Assembly (NCBI GenBank): GCA_947646735.1
Contig: CANTFK010000705.1
Span: forward strand, 1 to 64,000
Origin: Peronospora farinosa
Lineage: Eukaryota; Oomycota; Peronosporomycetes; Peronosporales; Peronosporaceae
DNA: 64,000 nt
Direction of reading: 5' to 3'
A program made the translations under genes and the position numbers. The notes beneath the pieces were generated by a model. The model saw nothing but the letters and a program-made list of their open reading frames with translations. It was not told where the DNA came from and did no database searches. Position 1 is the first letter of the stretch. Each line of letters opens with the position of its first letter. Of this stretch, positions 1 to 11,560 are shown piece after piece.

Positions 1-30
1 CAGTCAAGAGCATTCTGGATTGTACTTGCA

Positions 31-2366
31 ATGAAGCACTCAAAGGACGGTAAAAGGACGAAAAGCTACGATGGAAACGGAGCAGAGCTCCTTCTTGATG
101 ACGAAGAGGCGCTTATTCTGAAGCAGCAGACAATGGAAGACGAGGAACCGCTTGTGAAACGGGAAGATGAATCGATGGAGTATGCAAGCCCGTCGCCGCT
201 ATCAGCGCAGAAACCTGCTGCGGCCTGGGCAGTTGGAGGCCTCGGCATATTGCTCCTTTTGGTGATGGTTCTTGTGGTTCACGGTCGCCCTTTACAGGCC
301 CCACGCGTGACCCGATTAGCGACCGAGGCAACCACGTGGGTAGAGATGCTGCCACCTGACGTTGTCAGTCATTTGGATAAAGAAGTGGACCCATGTGACG
401 ACTTGTACACGTTTAGTTGTGGCTCATGGCAGAGAAATGTGGAGATCCCGGAAGACACGTCGAGTGTGTCCTTGTCATTTTCTACATTACAAGATAAGAA
501 TGAAAAGGTGGTGAAAAACGGAATGCAGCATGGTTGGCCGATCGAAAGCGAGTTGTACGACTCGTGTATGAACTTTAACAACACGAGTAGTACGACGGCG
601 GATGACGCGTCGTTAAAAGTCCTGTTGCCGGTGTTAGAGCAAATTGCTACGACGAAAACCAAGAAGAAGCTGTTTCGATTGGCAGGAGTTTTGTACCAAT
701 CGGGAACAAACTTGGTGACAGAACTTAGTGTTTATGCAGATGCTCGAGAGGCGACCGTGCACGTGTTGTATGCATGGCAGAATGGACTGTCACTGCCAGA
801 TATCCAGTATTATTTGGATCGTAAGATGTTTGACTCTATCAGTGACGCATTCCATGCGTATGTGGTAAAGTTGTTTGTGCTGGTTGGATGGGAGCCACGT
901 GCAGCAGCATCGCAAGCTTCCACAGTGATTGGCTTTGAACAAATGCTTGCACCGCTTTATGAACCGCTGGATGATCCTGTCGCAACGTACAATCGTATGA
1001 GCGTGGCCCAAGCTGCTGATAAATATCCGTTGGTTTTCTCACACTTCTTGAACGGCGTAGGGTTGCTAAGGAATCTCACAGATCAGAACGCTGACGTGAT
1101 CGTGCGAACGCCCGAATTTTTTAGACGGGTTGAAAAGCTCGTGACTGGAGATTCTGTGACTTTGAAGACCTTGAAAGCTGTACTGATGTACCAATTTATC
1201 AGCGCCAACGCAGATGATCTCAACGAGCCTTTTGTTCAGGCGAAATTTGTTTTTTTGATCGGACTATCAGCGGTCAGAAGCGTTCCCCGCGATGGAAAGC
1301 GTGCCTTGACCTTGTTACCGCCAGCTTTCCTGCTTTAGTGGGCAAGTATTTTGGACACCTTCAGTTCGACAAGGCTAGCGAGCAACTTGCCAGCCAACTT
1401 GTAGCGCAAGTGAAAGTGTCGATGCGGAAGAACATCAAGCAGGCGGATTGGCTGGACGGGCCAACTCGGCAGGCCGCTATTGAAAAAGTAGGCAAGATGA
1501 CCCATCTTATTGGGTATTCGACTCTCTTCGAGCACTTTCCATACAAACTACACGGCGACGCATTACTTACAGACAATATGCGGATCATCATGAAGCATCA
1601 GTTTAATCAAGTCATAGGACGGATCGGTGGTCCAGTGAACCGCAACGAATGGACAACTTCGAGTGCTGATGTGAACGCGATGTATAACCCGACCATGAAC
1701 CAGATCATACTCCCTGCTGGCATCCTAAGTCGCCATTTTTCGCTTCTGAATCCCACCCTGCACGCAACTTTGGTTCTATTGGTTTTATCATCAGTCACGA
1801 ACTCACGCATGGCTTTGATAGTTCTGGAAGATACTACGCCAGTGACGGTAACTTGCGGAACTGGTGGAGAACGACACATCAACAAAGTTTTCACAGCGGT
1901 CTGATTGTCTCGTGAAGCAATACAATAGTTTGCAGTGACGAGTAATGCAGATCATAATAAGGTGTTGGGCCACGTCGACGGGACTTACACTTTGATGGAG
2001 AATATCGCCGACAATGGCGGCCTCAAGTTGTCGTTTAACGCATATCAAACCTACATTAAGAAGCAGGTCCGAGAGCTGAGCAAGGTCAGTGAAACCGAAG
2101 CGACAAAGCTGATTAGTCCAATGAGCCAAGTCGAGCGCAGCTTACCTGCTGACGTAGCGGACAAACTTTTCTTCATCTCGTTTGCTCAGACATTCTGCGG
2201 TAAGGCAAGCGACATCATGATGAAAGAAAGCTTAATCACAGACTCGCACTCGCCCCCGCGCTGGCGCATTAACGGAGCTGCAAGCAATTCGCACGACTTC
2301 GCACGCGTGTTTTCGTGTCCCGCTAGCTCGCCCATGAACCCGAAGACTAAGTGTCAGCTATGGTAG
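31..2366 (+). pseudogene. M13 (neprilysin-like) zinc metallopeptidase, frameshifted
   Basis: M13 enzymes are type II membrane peptidases that cut small extracellular peptides. The first open frame (31-1338, ATG) has an acidic cytoplasmic tail, one membrane segment at about residues 66-85 and the family signature DPCDDLYTFSCGSWQ. The rest is present but spread over shifted frames. KYFGHLQF and VNAMYNPTMNQIILPAGIL lie in the frame 1338-1904. The zinc motif HELTH (1796-1810) lies in another frame entered near 1728. ENIADNGG, with the third zinc ligand (1998-2021), and the typical C-terminus ending PMNPKTKCQLW lie in the frame 1935-2366. Breaks are needed near 1285, 1728, 1895-1925 and around the stop after CLVKQYNS. 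The homology is collinear and covers nearly the whole family length, so the catalytic residues survive but no single protein can be read. Alternatives are assembly indels or several very short introns; I saw no splice consensus at the breaks. Upstream sequence is outside the window. Confidence 0.85.
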
Positions 2367-2383
2367 AATATAATCTGTATTCA

Positions 2384-2632
2384 CTATAACTTTGTTCTGT
2401 AGCTGTTATTTGCTCTAGACGGAACCAAAGTCAAGCTGCTCTTGAAGAAGCTTGGTCTTTTCTTCAGCGTCGTCATCGTCAATAGCTTCTCCGTCAAGCG
2501 CTCCTTCACATGTCGAATGAAGCCACAGTCATACGAACGTAAATCGCTCCCACGTTGGAAACGATAACGAATCGCACCAAGCATTTCGTTCGTAGTGCGA
2601 TTGCGAGCCATGAGGTAGAGGTAGACACCCAC
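2384..2632 (-). pseudogene. possible C-terminal relic of a DHHC palmitoyltransferase
   Basis: The minus-strand frame reads a hydrophobic run followed by ARNRTTNEML and a basic tail. A hydrophobic helix followed by TTxE is the post-DHHC signature of protein S-acyltransferases. Further upstream on the same strand (about 2760-2830) a short stretch reads C-x2-C ... CPFVD, which could be a decayed cysteine-rich core, but the frames between are closed by stops and no DHHC tetrad could be read. It converges with the M13 pseudogene and ends 17 bp past its stop. Identification rests mainly on the TTNE motif, so it is tentative. Confidence 0.3.
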
Positions 2633-3998
2633 AAGTTAAGCGACTGGAAGCAAAAACCAACAGCAGGTAAATTCATGGCACGACTATGTAGACGCGCAGG
2701 ACGTGATGGTAATGCTATAGTTCAACAAGGTCAACGGCCAAGAACTCAATGTGTAACCGGAATGTTGCGTAAGTATCGCGTCTTGTCTACAAATGGGCAG
2801 CTACGGGTACAAAGATCGCAAGTTGGTTCAATCGGGCAAGTTAGTCTGTCCAAAGAAGGGTCTTCTGTCACTCACTGGTGGTCAAAAATAGAGACAACTG
2901 TGGCAGTGCTTCGATCTGGCAGATCTCTAAATGTGGCACGTGTGACACAACGAACCCTCCATACATTTACACTCACCACACGCGCTGACACTCTCTATAC
3001 TCGTGTCTTCCTTTCCCGCGTCGCTACCGTCGCCGCAACGAAAGCTTTGGTGACCTTATTGTACACTATCGCATACTCCTTACTGTCGTTTGGAGCACTA
3101 CCGAGCTTGGTCGTTACAGTGCGATAGAAAAAAATACCAGGTCATTACATTCATGCTACAAGCAACACTAAAAGTGCGTCTGTCTGGCATTGCCGGCAGT
3201 ACGAGGAGCAAATAAAATGGTGCGGTGGCCACCGCATTGAGGAGCAATATGTGTAGGAGTAGTATTTGCACACGTCTAAAAGCAGCATTTCGTTATTTGG
3301 TGTGGCACCGCTTGCGGGAGAAAGAGGTAAATGACGACAGCTACAAGCCGCTCATGCCATTGATAAAGCTCATTGTTACAGTGATTACGTAAAGCTAAGC
3401 ATTAGTCGAAGCGTGATGGATTGCCATGATGGATACGGCGAGTAACAGGACATTTTTGTATATAGATACGAATATTTTTTCTCCTTAAAGTCGAATATAG
3501 CTGTCTACCTGTAAAACATTATAGTCCATAGGTATTGGTGGTCATAATTACGGAGTCCTTCTCGAAATATGATTAATCAGAATGACCCATCTCATTGAAA
3601 TAAAAAAATAAACCCTATTTCTAATTTAAACATTCTAATATATTGCTTCAAACATTTACTGCTTTTGCTGGTAGTTGACCACGACAAGTCTTTGACCACG
3701 ACTGGTGCTTTACGACAATAAGTACCTGAAGACGACAGACTCAAACATTGTAGTTTGTCGGTCACGATAACGATAGTATTATGTATAGTGATATTTATAC
3801 AAAAATGAATATCTGATGACTCAATACTATTTACTAGCACTGCAATGGAGTAACGTATCTTGTAAGGTAAAGAAAGAGTTATGGGCTAATAGAATTAGCT
3901 TCATAGAGTTAGTGAAATGTATCGGCTTAAAGCCACTTAATTCTAAGAAAGTAACTAATTGGCTAAAGGGCCGCTTAGCTCCTATAACAAAGTTCTAA
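2633..3998. other. intergenic, no supported gene
   Basis: Open frames here are short and compositionally unconvincing. A 48-codon ATG frame at 3249-3395 (+), with the charged stretch RLREKEVNDDSYKPLM, and a 60-codon frame at 3816-3998 (+) could be remnants or exons, but I recognise neither. From about 3440 the sequence becomes AT-rich. Confidence 0.4.
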
Positions 3999-4060
3999 CG
4001 GGGTGTTACCCGTTACATAATATTAGCGCTAATATTAAGTGAAGTAAATGATATATTTCC

Positions 4061-4176
4061 TTATAATATTGTCCTTGCCTCTCCTTGAAGTTGGAGATGC
4101 CCTCATTGGTTGATATGGGCCATCATATCAACTAACGCGCTGACCAATGACCGATGGACGCGCGCAATGAGTGGAG
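4061..4176 (-). repeat. dispersed repeat, uninterrupted paralogue of the copia insertion site
   Basis: Read on the reverse strand, this stretch aligns at roughly 80-85 percent with 24917-25035, the sequence just right of the copia element. The match includes the block around the shared GACCAATGACCGATGGACGCG. The bases at 4172-4176 (TGGAG, or CTCCA on the other strand) correspond exactly to the copia target duplication. This copy therefore represents the site before insertion. Confidence 0.65.
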
Positions 4177-4860
4177 GGCAAAGAGGCAACATCCATATTT
4201 TTTATTAGGTACAGCCGATTCATATAGTATTTCTAACGACCAGGTACTGTCCACTTCGGCGAGGGCCTACACATTCCTGACCGGTCATGGCTATCGTGCC
4301 ACGGACGGACGTCCTTCCAGATGTTCTGGGTGCCAATTAGTCCGTATAGCCCCAACTATTTGTATTGGGGTTTCATGCTTTTACGAGAGACTGTACTCAC
4401 TGGTATCAGGGTTCCCGGGGGGGGGTAACAGTGAGATAAGTGTGTGTCACATTGTTTTTGGACCTTTGGTTGGTCGTAGGGGTATTTGAATCTGTGCCAT
4501 GTACGACGCAGGCCGTTGCTTACCCGAGGTACCAGGGGGAAATCCCGCAGCATTCATAAATATAGCTTAATATAGTTAAGTCAAGGCTACAACAAATTCG
4601 CATATATTAGATGGATTGACTATAATAATTACACTTTTCATTTTCTTCACAGCGAAGCGTTTATGTGGTTGCTCCCTCTTCGTGTAAGAAAAGGTTCGAG
4701 GACTATCATCAGTGTAGGTAGCCTATACTGTTATCAGTATAGTCGGAGGGTACCTGGTTGCACTATATAATCCTTTCAACGACTCATTCGCTATGGAACT
4801 AGCGGATGTGTAATGCCATCACGCATCGAATGATGACTTCTGCGATTTGAGCGATCTCAA
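4177..4860 (+). repeat. possible LTR or leader upstream of a gag-like frame
   Basis: No gene is supported. Just upstream, short palindromes occur at 3997-4016 (TAACGGGGTGTTACCCGTTA) and around 4019-4036. The sequence runs straight into the gag-like frame at 4861, so it may be the LTR/leader of that element, but I could not fix LTR ends. A run of nine G lies near 4419-4427. Confidence 0.3.
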
Positions 4861-6290
4861 ATGGCAAGCGATAAACTTATTGCTGAGATCGTCGGTGATG
4901 CCGCCGTCGGTGCCATGTTGCTCTCTTTGGGTCGAGATGAGCAACATGCAACTATAAAAAAGTTCGTACAGCATGAACTTGACGAAGAGATGATAAAACT
5001 CACCTTGTTGCAGGAGAAAGATGCTCAACAGGCTATTCTGTTGAGAGAGCAAGGCACCCAACAAGCTGACTTGTTGAGGCAGCAGGGTTCTCAGCAGTCT
5101 AAAGTGTAGATATAACAGTAAGTAGGTGCTGCTGCTGCCGGGGTGACGAATATACGTCGACTCGAGTCCTTGAAGATTGATGGCATCACGTACAAGGTAG
5201 TCGAAAGCGACTCCTTTTTAAAATGGTTCATCAAACTCGACGATGCCATTGAAACTCGTCGCATGGATGACGATACGATGAAGGTCAGGTTCGCAATGTC
5301 GAACTTGGCTGGAAGTGCCAAATCTTGAGCCTTAGGGCCCAAGATGCATGCCCATACGTTTTCCAACATATGATGTCTTCAAGGAGCGCCTTAAAAAAAC
5401 GTTTAACCACTTCGCGCTGTATTCAGGGCTCAAGCTTATCTCCTGGATCTGAGACAGGGTAAGCGTTATATACACGCTCACGCCCAACATGCAAACGATA
5501 CCTTGTCAGTTGTATTCGCGCTTGACCCAATAGATGAACACACGCAGGTTACGGTGTCCATCAAGCGTCTGACGGATGGTCTCGTCAAGACCCGCCTTTT
5601 CCACTTGGAATTGGTGTCTCTTGATCAAGTGATCTATGCAGCAGAACAGGAGGACTTCAGCCTCCAAGAGGCTCATGTACACTCGGGATCCTATCGTCCA
5701 TTGGGACGACAAGAGGGCAGAGGTCTACATCCTATGAACCTCTTCTATGTCGAGAGATAGCGACCTTGCTTTCCAGAAAATAAGCAGTTTAAAAAGCGCA
5801 ATCGCTGCCTAAAGATGGGTCACTACTCGAATGATTGTAGTGCCTCACGCCCAGTGTCTCGTAACACTGGGAGTGACGACCGTCCGCCCTGTCAAGAAGG
5901 GTCAAAGACGTACGTCCGCGCTGTGCGAAGCCAAAACAACGTGCTGGATCGTCAGAAAAAACGGTCGGGGTCAGTAGGGGCGGAGCGCCCTGCTGATCCA
6001 GCAACCTCAAGAGAGTTCGCGCGACTCTTGACGAAGGTTGATTCCAACACACAGTCAATGTGTGTTGCCGTACCTATTGATGAGGCATCCTTAAAGATCG
6101 AAGCGACATGCCACTTTGCGCCATAGTTGACTGTGGGGCGTCGAACAAATTTGTTCGGTGTCGGTCGCTAGATGGTCGTAGTCTCAAATATGTTGAGTGC
6201 AAGACCCCTCCAACAAGGATGACGGTACGCCTAGCAGCACAGCCACAGCGAGATCCTTTGCGATAACTCTCGACTAAATTGAGGATTACT
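4861..6290 (+). mobile_element. degenerate Ty3/gypsy gag-protease fragment (left inverted arm)
   Basis: The first frame (4861-5109) is rich in Gln and Leu and reads like a coiled coil (repeats of LLREQGTQQADLLRQQG). Gag-like pieces follow at 5143-5328 and 5503-5760. A degenerate zinc knuckle (NRCLKMGHYSNDC, about 5793-5860) comes next. The start of a retropepsin with active-site-like VDCGASN follows the stop near 6126. The frames are separated by stops or shifts, so this is a dead element. At 6290 the element is cut by the LTR of another gypsy; a protease 3' part in the same orientation reappears at about 8771. From 4883 to 6290 it is repeated almost perfectly in inverted orientation at 9246-10654. 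Confidence 0.75.
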
Positions 6291-6605
6291 GTAATGGGGC
6301 GACCTATTACATAAGGAGTTATAGGAATAATACATAATTACATAAGTAGGCATAGGGCAGTATTCGATTAGCGGATACTGCGCGTCATTTTATTATTGGT
6401 TTATTATTGGGGTGCCAGACCCAATAATTAGCCAAAAATAAATTGACTTCCATATTGAGTGGTTCCCATGAGGTAGGGAACATACTCGCACTTACTGCGA
6501 ATCATAACAAAACAAATAAAGCAGAGTTATATTCGCGAGTTAATTTAGAGCGCTTCCTCAACGCCTTTTTAGTGTATGACGGTAACGGGTCCTTAGCCCG
6601 TTACA
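6290..6605 (+). repeat. gypsy LTR (A1-type), 316 bp
   Basis: The sequence begins TGTAATGGGGC and ends CCCGTTACA. It is the reverse complement of the LTRs at 14917-15234 and 22098-22413 with scattered substitutions. It is directly followed by the candidate primer binding site TGGTAGCAC at 6608-6616. It interrupts the older gag-protease fragment immediately upstream. No second LTR of this copy is present, so no target duplication could be checked. Confidence 0.85.
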
Positions 6606-7022
6606 CCTGGTAGCACTTTGTAGTCCTTCCAATGACCAGATTCGAGATGAACATGGACAAATCTTCGGTGGCTCCAGCGGTCTCGCTGGAGCATTTTGAC
6701 TTTTTGCATCTCACCTTGGTGGAGTGCACCGTCTAGAGGCGGTGTCTAGTAAAATTATCGTGACGTCGCTGCTGAGCTAAGCGACGTTCGATGATCAACG
6801 TGCTGGTATCCGAGACGGTTTGGTGCGCGAGCTCGCCGAAGCAAATCGGCAAGTATTGACTCCCTCGCGCACTTTGCACCTTTAGTCGCTGGTTTTGCGA
6901 AGTGGATATTGCAATAGCGTCATAATTAATTGACGCTCCGACGTCCAAGGTCAATTTCCTGCTGTCTCGGCTTGTATCCAAGAAAGCTCGCCATTGATGT
7001 GTGAGTAAGTGCGTTCCTAAAT
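6606..7022 (+). mobile_element. 5' gag fragment of an A1-type gypsy
   Basis: Downstream of the LTR the sequence follows the A1 leader and gag start, with homologous stretches at 21660-22097 on the opposite strand. Recognisable pieces include SLEHFDF, FCEVDIAIAS and [14 protein letters not shown], broken by several stops. Similarity ends near 7022, where the sequence changes to the minisatellite-bearing LTR type. This copy is a truncated 5' end only. The right boundary is approximate. Confidence 0.65.
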
Positions 7023-8230
7023 TGTGAAGAACCCAGGGGCCAGTTGGGTTGAAGGGACAAGTGGCGGTGGACCACCACGCACCAGAGAGAAGGGACCGGA
7101 GATAAAGGGAAACCTCGAAGTGAAGCGACCGTTGGCTGAGAATGTGAAAGACAAACAAAGGAGAGGTCATTACCAGAATACCTTTATGCCGGTACCGAAA
7201 GGAGTTGACCATGGCCCCATTAAAAGAACCGATCCTTCATTGGTGGATCCGGCCCCCAATCGGTCGACCTGGGTCCCTCATCGGTAGATCTGGTCCCTCC
7301 TCGGTCAATCAGGTGGACCCTGTCCTTCATCGGTAGACCTGGGTCCCTCATCGGTCGACCTCGGTCCCAGGGTATTCAGCCGCTAAAAAAATATATATAT
7401 CTATAAACAACTTTAGCCTGACTAGTAACACAAGGAACAGACCAGTCGACGTAAGTAATCAGAGCTTCAGGTAAGGATAGAGTAAAGGGTATAAAAGGAT
7501 AGGACTATATTAAATACCACTCAATTTGCGATCTACTTGGCAAGCCTTCGTCGCGCTTTAAAGGACTCGAGTGTGGCCTCACGCCTGTTCCGGGGAAGGG
7601 ATATATTTTGACCCCCCGTCGAAGACAGGCGTGTGGTTAGACTCTAGTGCGAGCTGAACTCTACGTGGCACGACTCCGTCACCCAAGAAGAACTTGCTCT
7701 AATTTACTCACTGTTCCGCGAAGGGATATATTTTGGCCCCCTGTCGAAGACAGTTGTGTAGCGAAGTTCAAGTGCGAATAGTGCTTCAGGATATATTTGG
7801 CCTGTGAGCTCGTTCGAGTAGACCCCCCCCCAACAAACCTCTATCGGAAGCAGCCTCCCTTACCTCACGGTTCAGGAGCAAAGGAAAGTTCAGGCGGCAA
7901 ATACACCTGAAACAAGAAGGAAAGGCCAGGAATAAGCTCCCTGAAGAATTTGGCTTTAATCCCACTCTCGCCAAGGTCGATTGAGTGGCCACCTACCGGC
8001 CCACCGAGTGAAGCATATCTACTCGAGGCCCCCCAGGTCTACCTCCCTCAAGGCAGACGTCTACATCCTCACCAAGTCTTCCGACGAGTGCAACCCGCCA
8101 GCCGACGGGTACACAAGGTGACAAGAAGGTCCATACGCGGCATCGGGGTACCCCCTCCGACAGTCGACAGTCCGGCACAGTGAGTGGTTTGGGGTCTCAT
8201 CATACAATTTTAAGAACCCCCTTCACCACA
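7023..8230 (+). repeat. B-type LTR, direct orientation, with internal repeats
   Basis: No coding capacity is seen. The order of landmarks matches the LTR at 62267-63440 read in reverse. A GGTCGACCTGGGTCCCTCATC-like tandem block lies at about 7230-7370. Two copies of a unit containing GAAGGGATATATTTT lie near 7595 and 7717. A CAGCCTCCC block lies near 7850. A terminal GGTACCCCCTCCGACAG lies near 8148, and the stretch ends CTTCACCACA at 8230. An inverted, more diverged copy lies at 10664-11560. The left boundary is uncertain. Confidence 0.55.
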
Positions 8231-8770
8231 TGTCCTTAGGACTTCGGCCGATACGAATTTAATATATACATCTTTGGATTCGACCCAATCCTTGTACAAA
8301 TTTTCTGACTAAAACGCTTTAGGATTGCAATGTGTATCCCTCAATCCAAGTCTTTTTATCAATAACAATTTTGTCCATTGATGAGATGATGAGAAGTCGC
8401 TCGTTCTTAGCAAAAACATACCCTTGCTGACCAAATATTGGTCACGTACTCGTCCTCTGCGACGCATACACATATCTGCCTGACTTTACCACTACGCAGA
8501 TCGTGCAAAAAACTTATAGGCTCGAGCGTAGCAACTGAGTTATCTACGAAGGTAAATTTGGAGGCGCGATCAGATCAAGCGTACAATCGCGTACGTTTGA
8601 TCCGTCAGGAACCAAAACGTTCAACGTCTCGGCTACTTCCTGGGAATTGTTCCCTCAGAACTCTGGGGACTAAATCCCTCAGTGATTTTATGGGGGGACT
8701 TATTCCCTCAGGATCGATGGAACTTATTCCCTCGACTTCCTCTAGCTGTGGTAGTAGGCGCATCCATCCA
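8231..8770. other. unassigned retroelement-like spacer
   Basis: No gene is recognised. A 123-codon frame (8438-8809, +) exists but resembles nothing I know. Between 8640 and 8740 the phrase TCCCTCA recurs four times at roughly 30-base spacing. The segment lies between the B-type LTR and the returning protease fragment, so it is probably element debris. Confidence 0.3.
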
Positions 8771-9245
8771 GATACTGAAATGTGTAGTGGGAAGTCATTA
8801 CATACTTGAAGGTAAAGATTACGATGAAAGTATCATCATACGAGTATCATCGTACTCGACCTGGATGATATATTAAATGTCATCCTAGGATTGCCATGGC
8901 TCAAAAGGTACGAGCCATGGGTCAGTTAGGAGCGTCAAATTATGAAAATGCCTTCCGCTTGTTCATCATATGGCTATATGATGAACGTCTTGGAGCGATC
9001 ACACCGTTTATGTGCTACGAGTGAGTGCGATGGCCTCACTTTGTAGATCGATCATTAGTGCGGCTGCACGAGAACTCAGTATTACAGACATTCATACTGT
9101 AAAGCAAGCTGCCGACGGCTGTGTAGACGCACAGACAGCGTCGAAGGTCCACCACTTGAATAAGTCGAGTGTACCGGGGCATGAACGTTTGCATAGAGGT
9201 CGGCATTCACAGAAGAACGAATAGGTTGCCCAGAAGCGGCAAAAA
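8771..9245 (+). mobile_element. gypsy retropepsin 3' part and downstream spacer
   Basis: The plus strand reads HYILEGKDYDES, then DLDD and VILGLPWLKRYEPWVS (about 8860-8930). This is the typical C-terminal half of a gypsy aspartic protease. The sequence then continues through a degenerate region containing ELSITDIHTVKQAADGC. Orientation and position fit the element broken at 6290, so the material between 6290 and 8770 is probably an insertion into it. At 9246 the sequence flips directly into the inverted copy of that element. Confidence 0.6.
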
Positions 9246-10654
9246 AGTAATCCTCAATTTAGTCGAGAGTTTATCGCAAAGGATCTCGCTGTGGCTGCGC
9301 TGCTAGGCGTACCGTCATCCTTGTTGGAGGGGTCTTGCACTCAACATATTTGAGACTACGACCATCTAGCGACCGACACCGAACAAATTTGTTCGACGCC
9401 CCACAGTCAACTATGGCGCAAAGTGGCATGTCGCTTCGATCTTTAAGGATGCCTCATCAATAGGTACGGCAACACACATTGACTGTGTGTTGGAATCAAC
9501 CTTCGTCAAGAGTCGCGCGAACTCTCTTGAGGTTGCTGGATCAGCAGGGCGCTCCGCCCCTACTGACCCCGACCGTTTTTTCTGACGATCCAGCACGTTG
9601 TTTTGGCTTCGCACAGCGCGGACGTACGTCTTTGACCCTTCTTGACAGGGCGGACGGTCGTCACTCCCAGTGTTACGAGACACTGGGCGTGAGGCACTAC
9701 AATCATTCGAGTAGTGACCCATCTTTAGGCAGCGATTGCGCTTTTTAAACTGCTTATTTTCTGGAAAGCAAGGTCGCTATCTCTCGACATAGAAGAGGTT
9801 CATAGGATGTAGACCTCTGCCCTCTTGTCGTCCCAATGGACGATAGGATCCCGAGTGTACATGAGCCTCTTGGAGGCTGAAGTCCTCCTGTTCTGCTGCA
9901 TAGATCACTTGATCAAGAGACACCAATTCCAAGTGGAAAAGGCGGGTCTTGACGAGACCATCCGTCAGACGCTTGATGGACACCGTAACCTGCGTGTGTT
10001 CATCTATTGGGTCAAGCGCGAATACAACTGACAAGGTATCGTTTGCATGTTGGGCGTGAGCGTGTATATAACGCTTACCCTGTCTCAGATCCAGGAGATA
10101 AGCTTGAGCCCTGAATACAGCGCGAAGTGGTTAAACGTTTTTTTAAGGCGCTCCTTGAAGGCATCATATGTTGGAAAACGTATGGGCATGCATCTTGGGC
10201 CCTAAGGCTCAAGATTTGGCACTTCCAGCCAAGTTCGACATTGCGAACCTGACCTTCATCGTATCGTCATCCATGCGACGAATTTCAATGGCATCGTCGA
10301 GTTTGATGAACCATTTTAAAAAGGAGTCGCTTTCGACTACCTTGTACGTGATGCCATCAATCTTCAAGGACTCGAGTCGACGTATATTCGTCACCCCGGC
10401 AGCAGCAGCACCTACTTACTGTTATATCTACACTTTAGACTGCTGAGAACCCTGCTGCCTCAACAAGTCAGCTTGTTGGGTGCCTTGCTCTCTCAACAGA
10501 ATAGCCTGTTGAGCATCTTTCTCCTGCAACAAGGTGAGTTTTATCATCTCTTCGTCAAGTTCATGCTGTACGAACTTTTTTATAGTTGCATGTTGCTCAT
10601 CTCGACCCAAAGAGAGCAACATGGCACCGACGGCGGCATCACCGACGATTTCAG
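9246..10654 (-). mobile_element. inverted copy of the gypsy gag-protease fragment (right arm)
   Basis: This is the reverse complement of 4883-6290 with only a handful of differences seen by eye: one inserted base near 9270, one Thr/Ile change in the frame at 10209-10394, and a few silent changes. All the broken frames of the left arm recur here on the minus strand (9411-9722, 9777-10034, 10209-10394, 10428-10658). Shared stops and frameshifts mean the duplication happened after the element had decayed. Confidence 0.9.
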
Positions 10655-10663
10655 TCATAAGCT

Positions 10664-11560
10664 GTTATGGCGGGGTGAATTTATAGATTGCATAATAAGA
10701 CTTCAAATTAATCACTTTTCTGGACTACCGACTTTTGGAGAAGGTACCCTGATGCCGCGTATGTAACTTTTCTCACTTTATGTACCCGTCGGCTGGCGGA
10801 TAACTTTCTTTGGAAGACTAAGTGAGGATGCAAATACCTGCCTTAAAAAGAGGTAGACCTGGGGCTCGAGTGGATATTCTTTACTCGTTGGGCCAGTAGG
10901 TGGTCACTCGATCGACCTAGTCGAGAGTGGACGTATAAACAATTCTTCAGGGAGATTTTTGTCCCTGGCCGTTTCCTTTGTTGTCTCCAAGGGTGTTATT
11001 CATCTGACCTTTGTTTTGCTTCCGGATAGTGAGGTGAGGGAGACCGCTTCCGATAGCGGGTCTTGTGGGGGGGGTGGTGTTGCTACTCGAACGAGCTCAC
11101 AGGACAACTATATTCTGGAGCTCTATTCGCACTTAAACTTCGCTACACGACTGTTTGCAACGGGGGGAGACAAACATATTTTTCCCCGGAACAGGAAGGT
11201 AGATCGAAACAAGTTCCTTAAGGCGACGAAACTGTGCCACGTGAATTTCTGCTCACACTTGAGTCTAACCACACGACTGTCTTCAATGGGTGTTTGGTCA
11301 GGCTCAAGTGCCGATAAGCGCGACGAAGTTGTGCCCCGTAGATCGCAAATTGAGCATTACTTTGATATTCTCCTATCCCTTAACTTCTTTAATCTATCCT
11401 TGCCTTATTCCCTGATTCCTTATGTTGATTGGACGGGAGTAGCCCGATCACGAAGGGATGATGTTTACTGATGCGAGATTGAGGTCTACCGATGAGGGGC
11501 CAAGGTCTACCGATGAGGGACCAGGTCTACCGATGAGGGTCGAGGTTCATCACTGATAAA
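10664..11560 (-). repeat. B-type LTR, inverted copy
   Basis: Read on the minus strand, this has the same landmark order as 7023-8230. The tandem GGTCTACCGATGAGG units lie at 11480-11545, ATATTTTTCCCCGGAACAG near 11180, the GCTTCCGATAGCGGG block near 11045 and GGTACCTTCTCC near 10745. A 170-codon frame on the plus strand (10959-11471) runs through it, but it has no counterpart in the other copies and is rejected as a gene. Confidence 0.5.

Noticed and set aside
2555..3127. 190-codon plus-strand frame
   Set aside because: It overlaps the probable DHHC relic on the other strand, has no domain-like pattern and starts without a clear ATG context. Likely chance.
9479..9748. 89-codon frame, also present at 5789-6058 in reverse
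   Set aside because: It appears twice only because of the inverted duplication. It is antisense to the gag-protease pieces and has no features of its own.
10959..11471. 170-codon plus-strand frame
   Set aside because: It lies inside a B-type LTR copy. The homologous copies at 7023-8230 and 62267-63440 have no matching frame.
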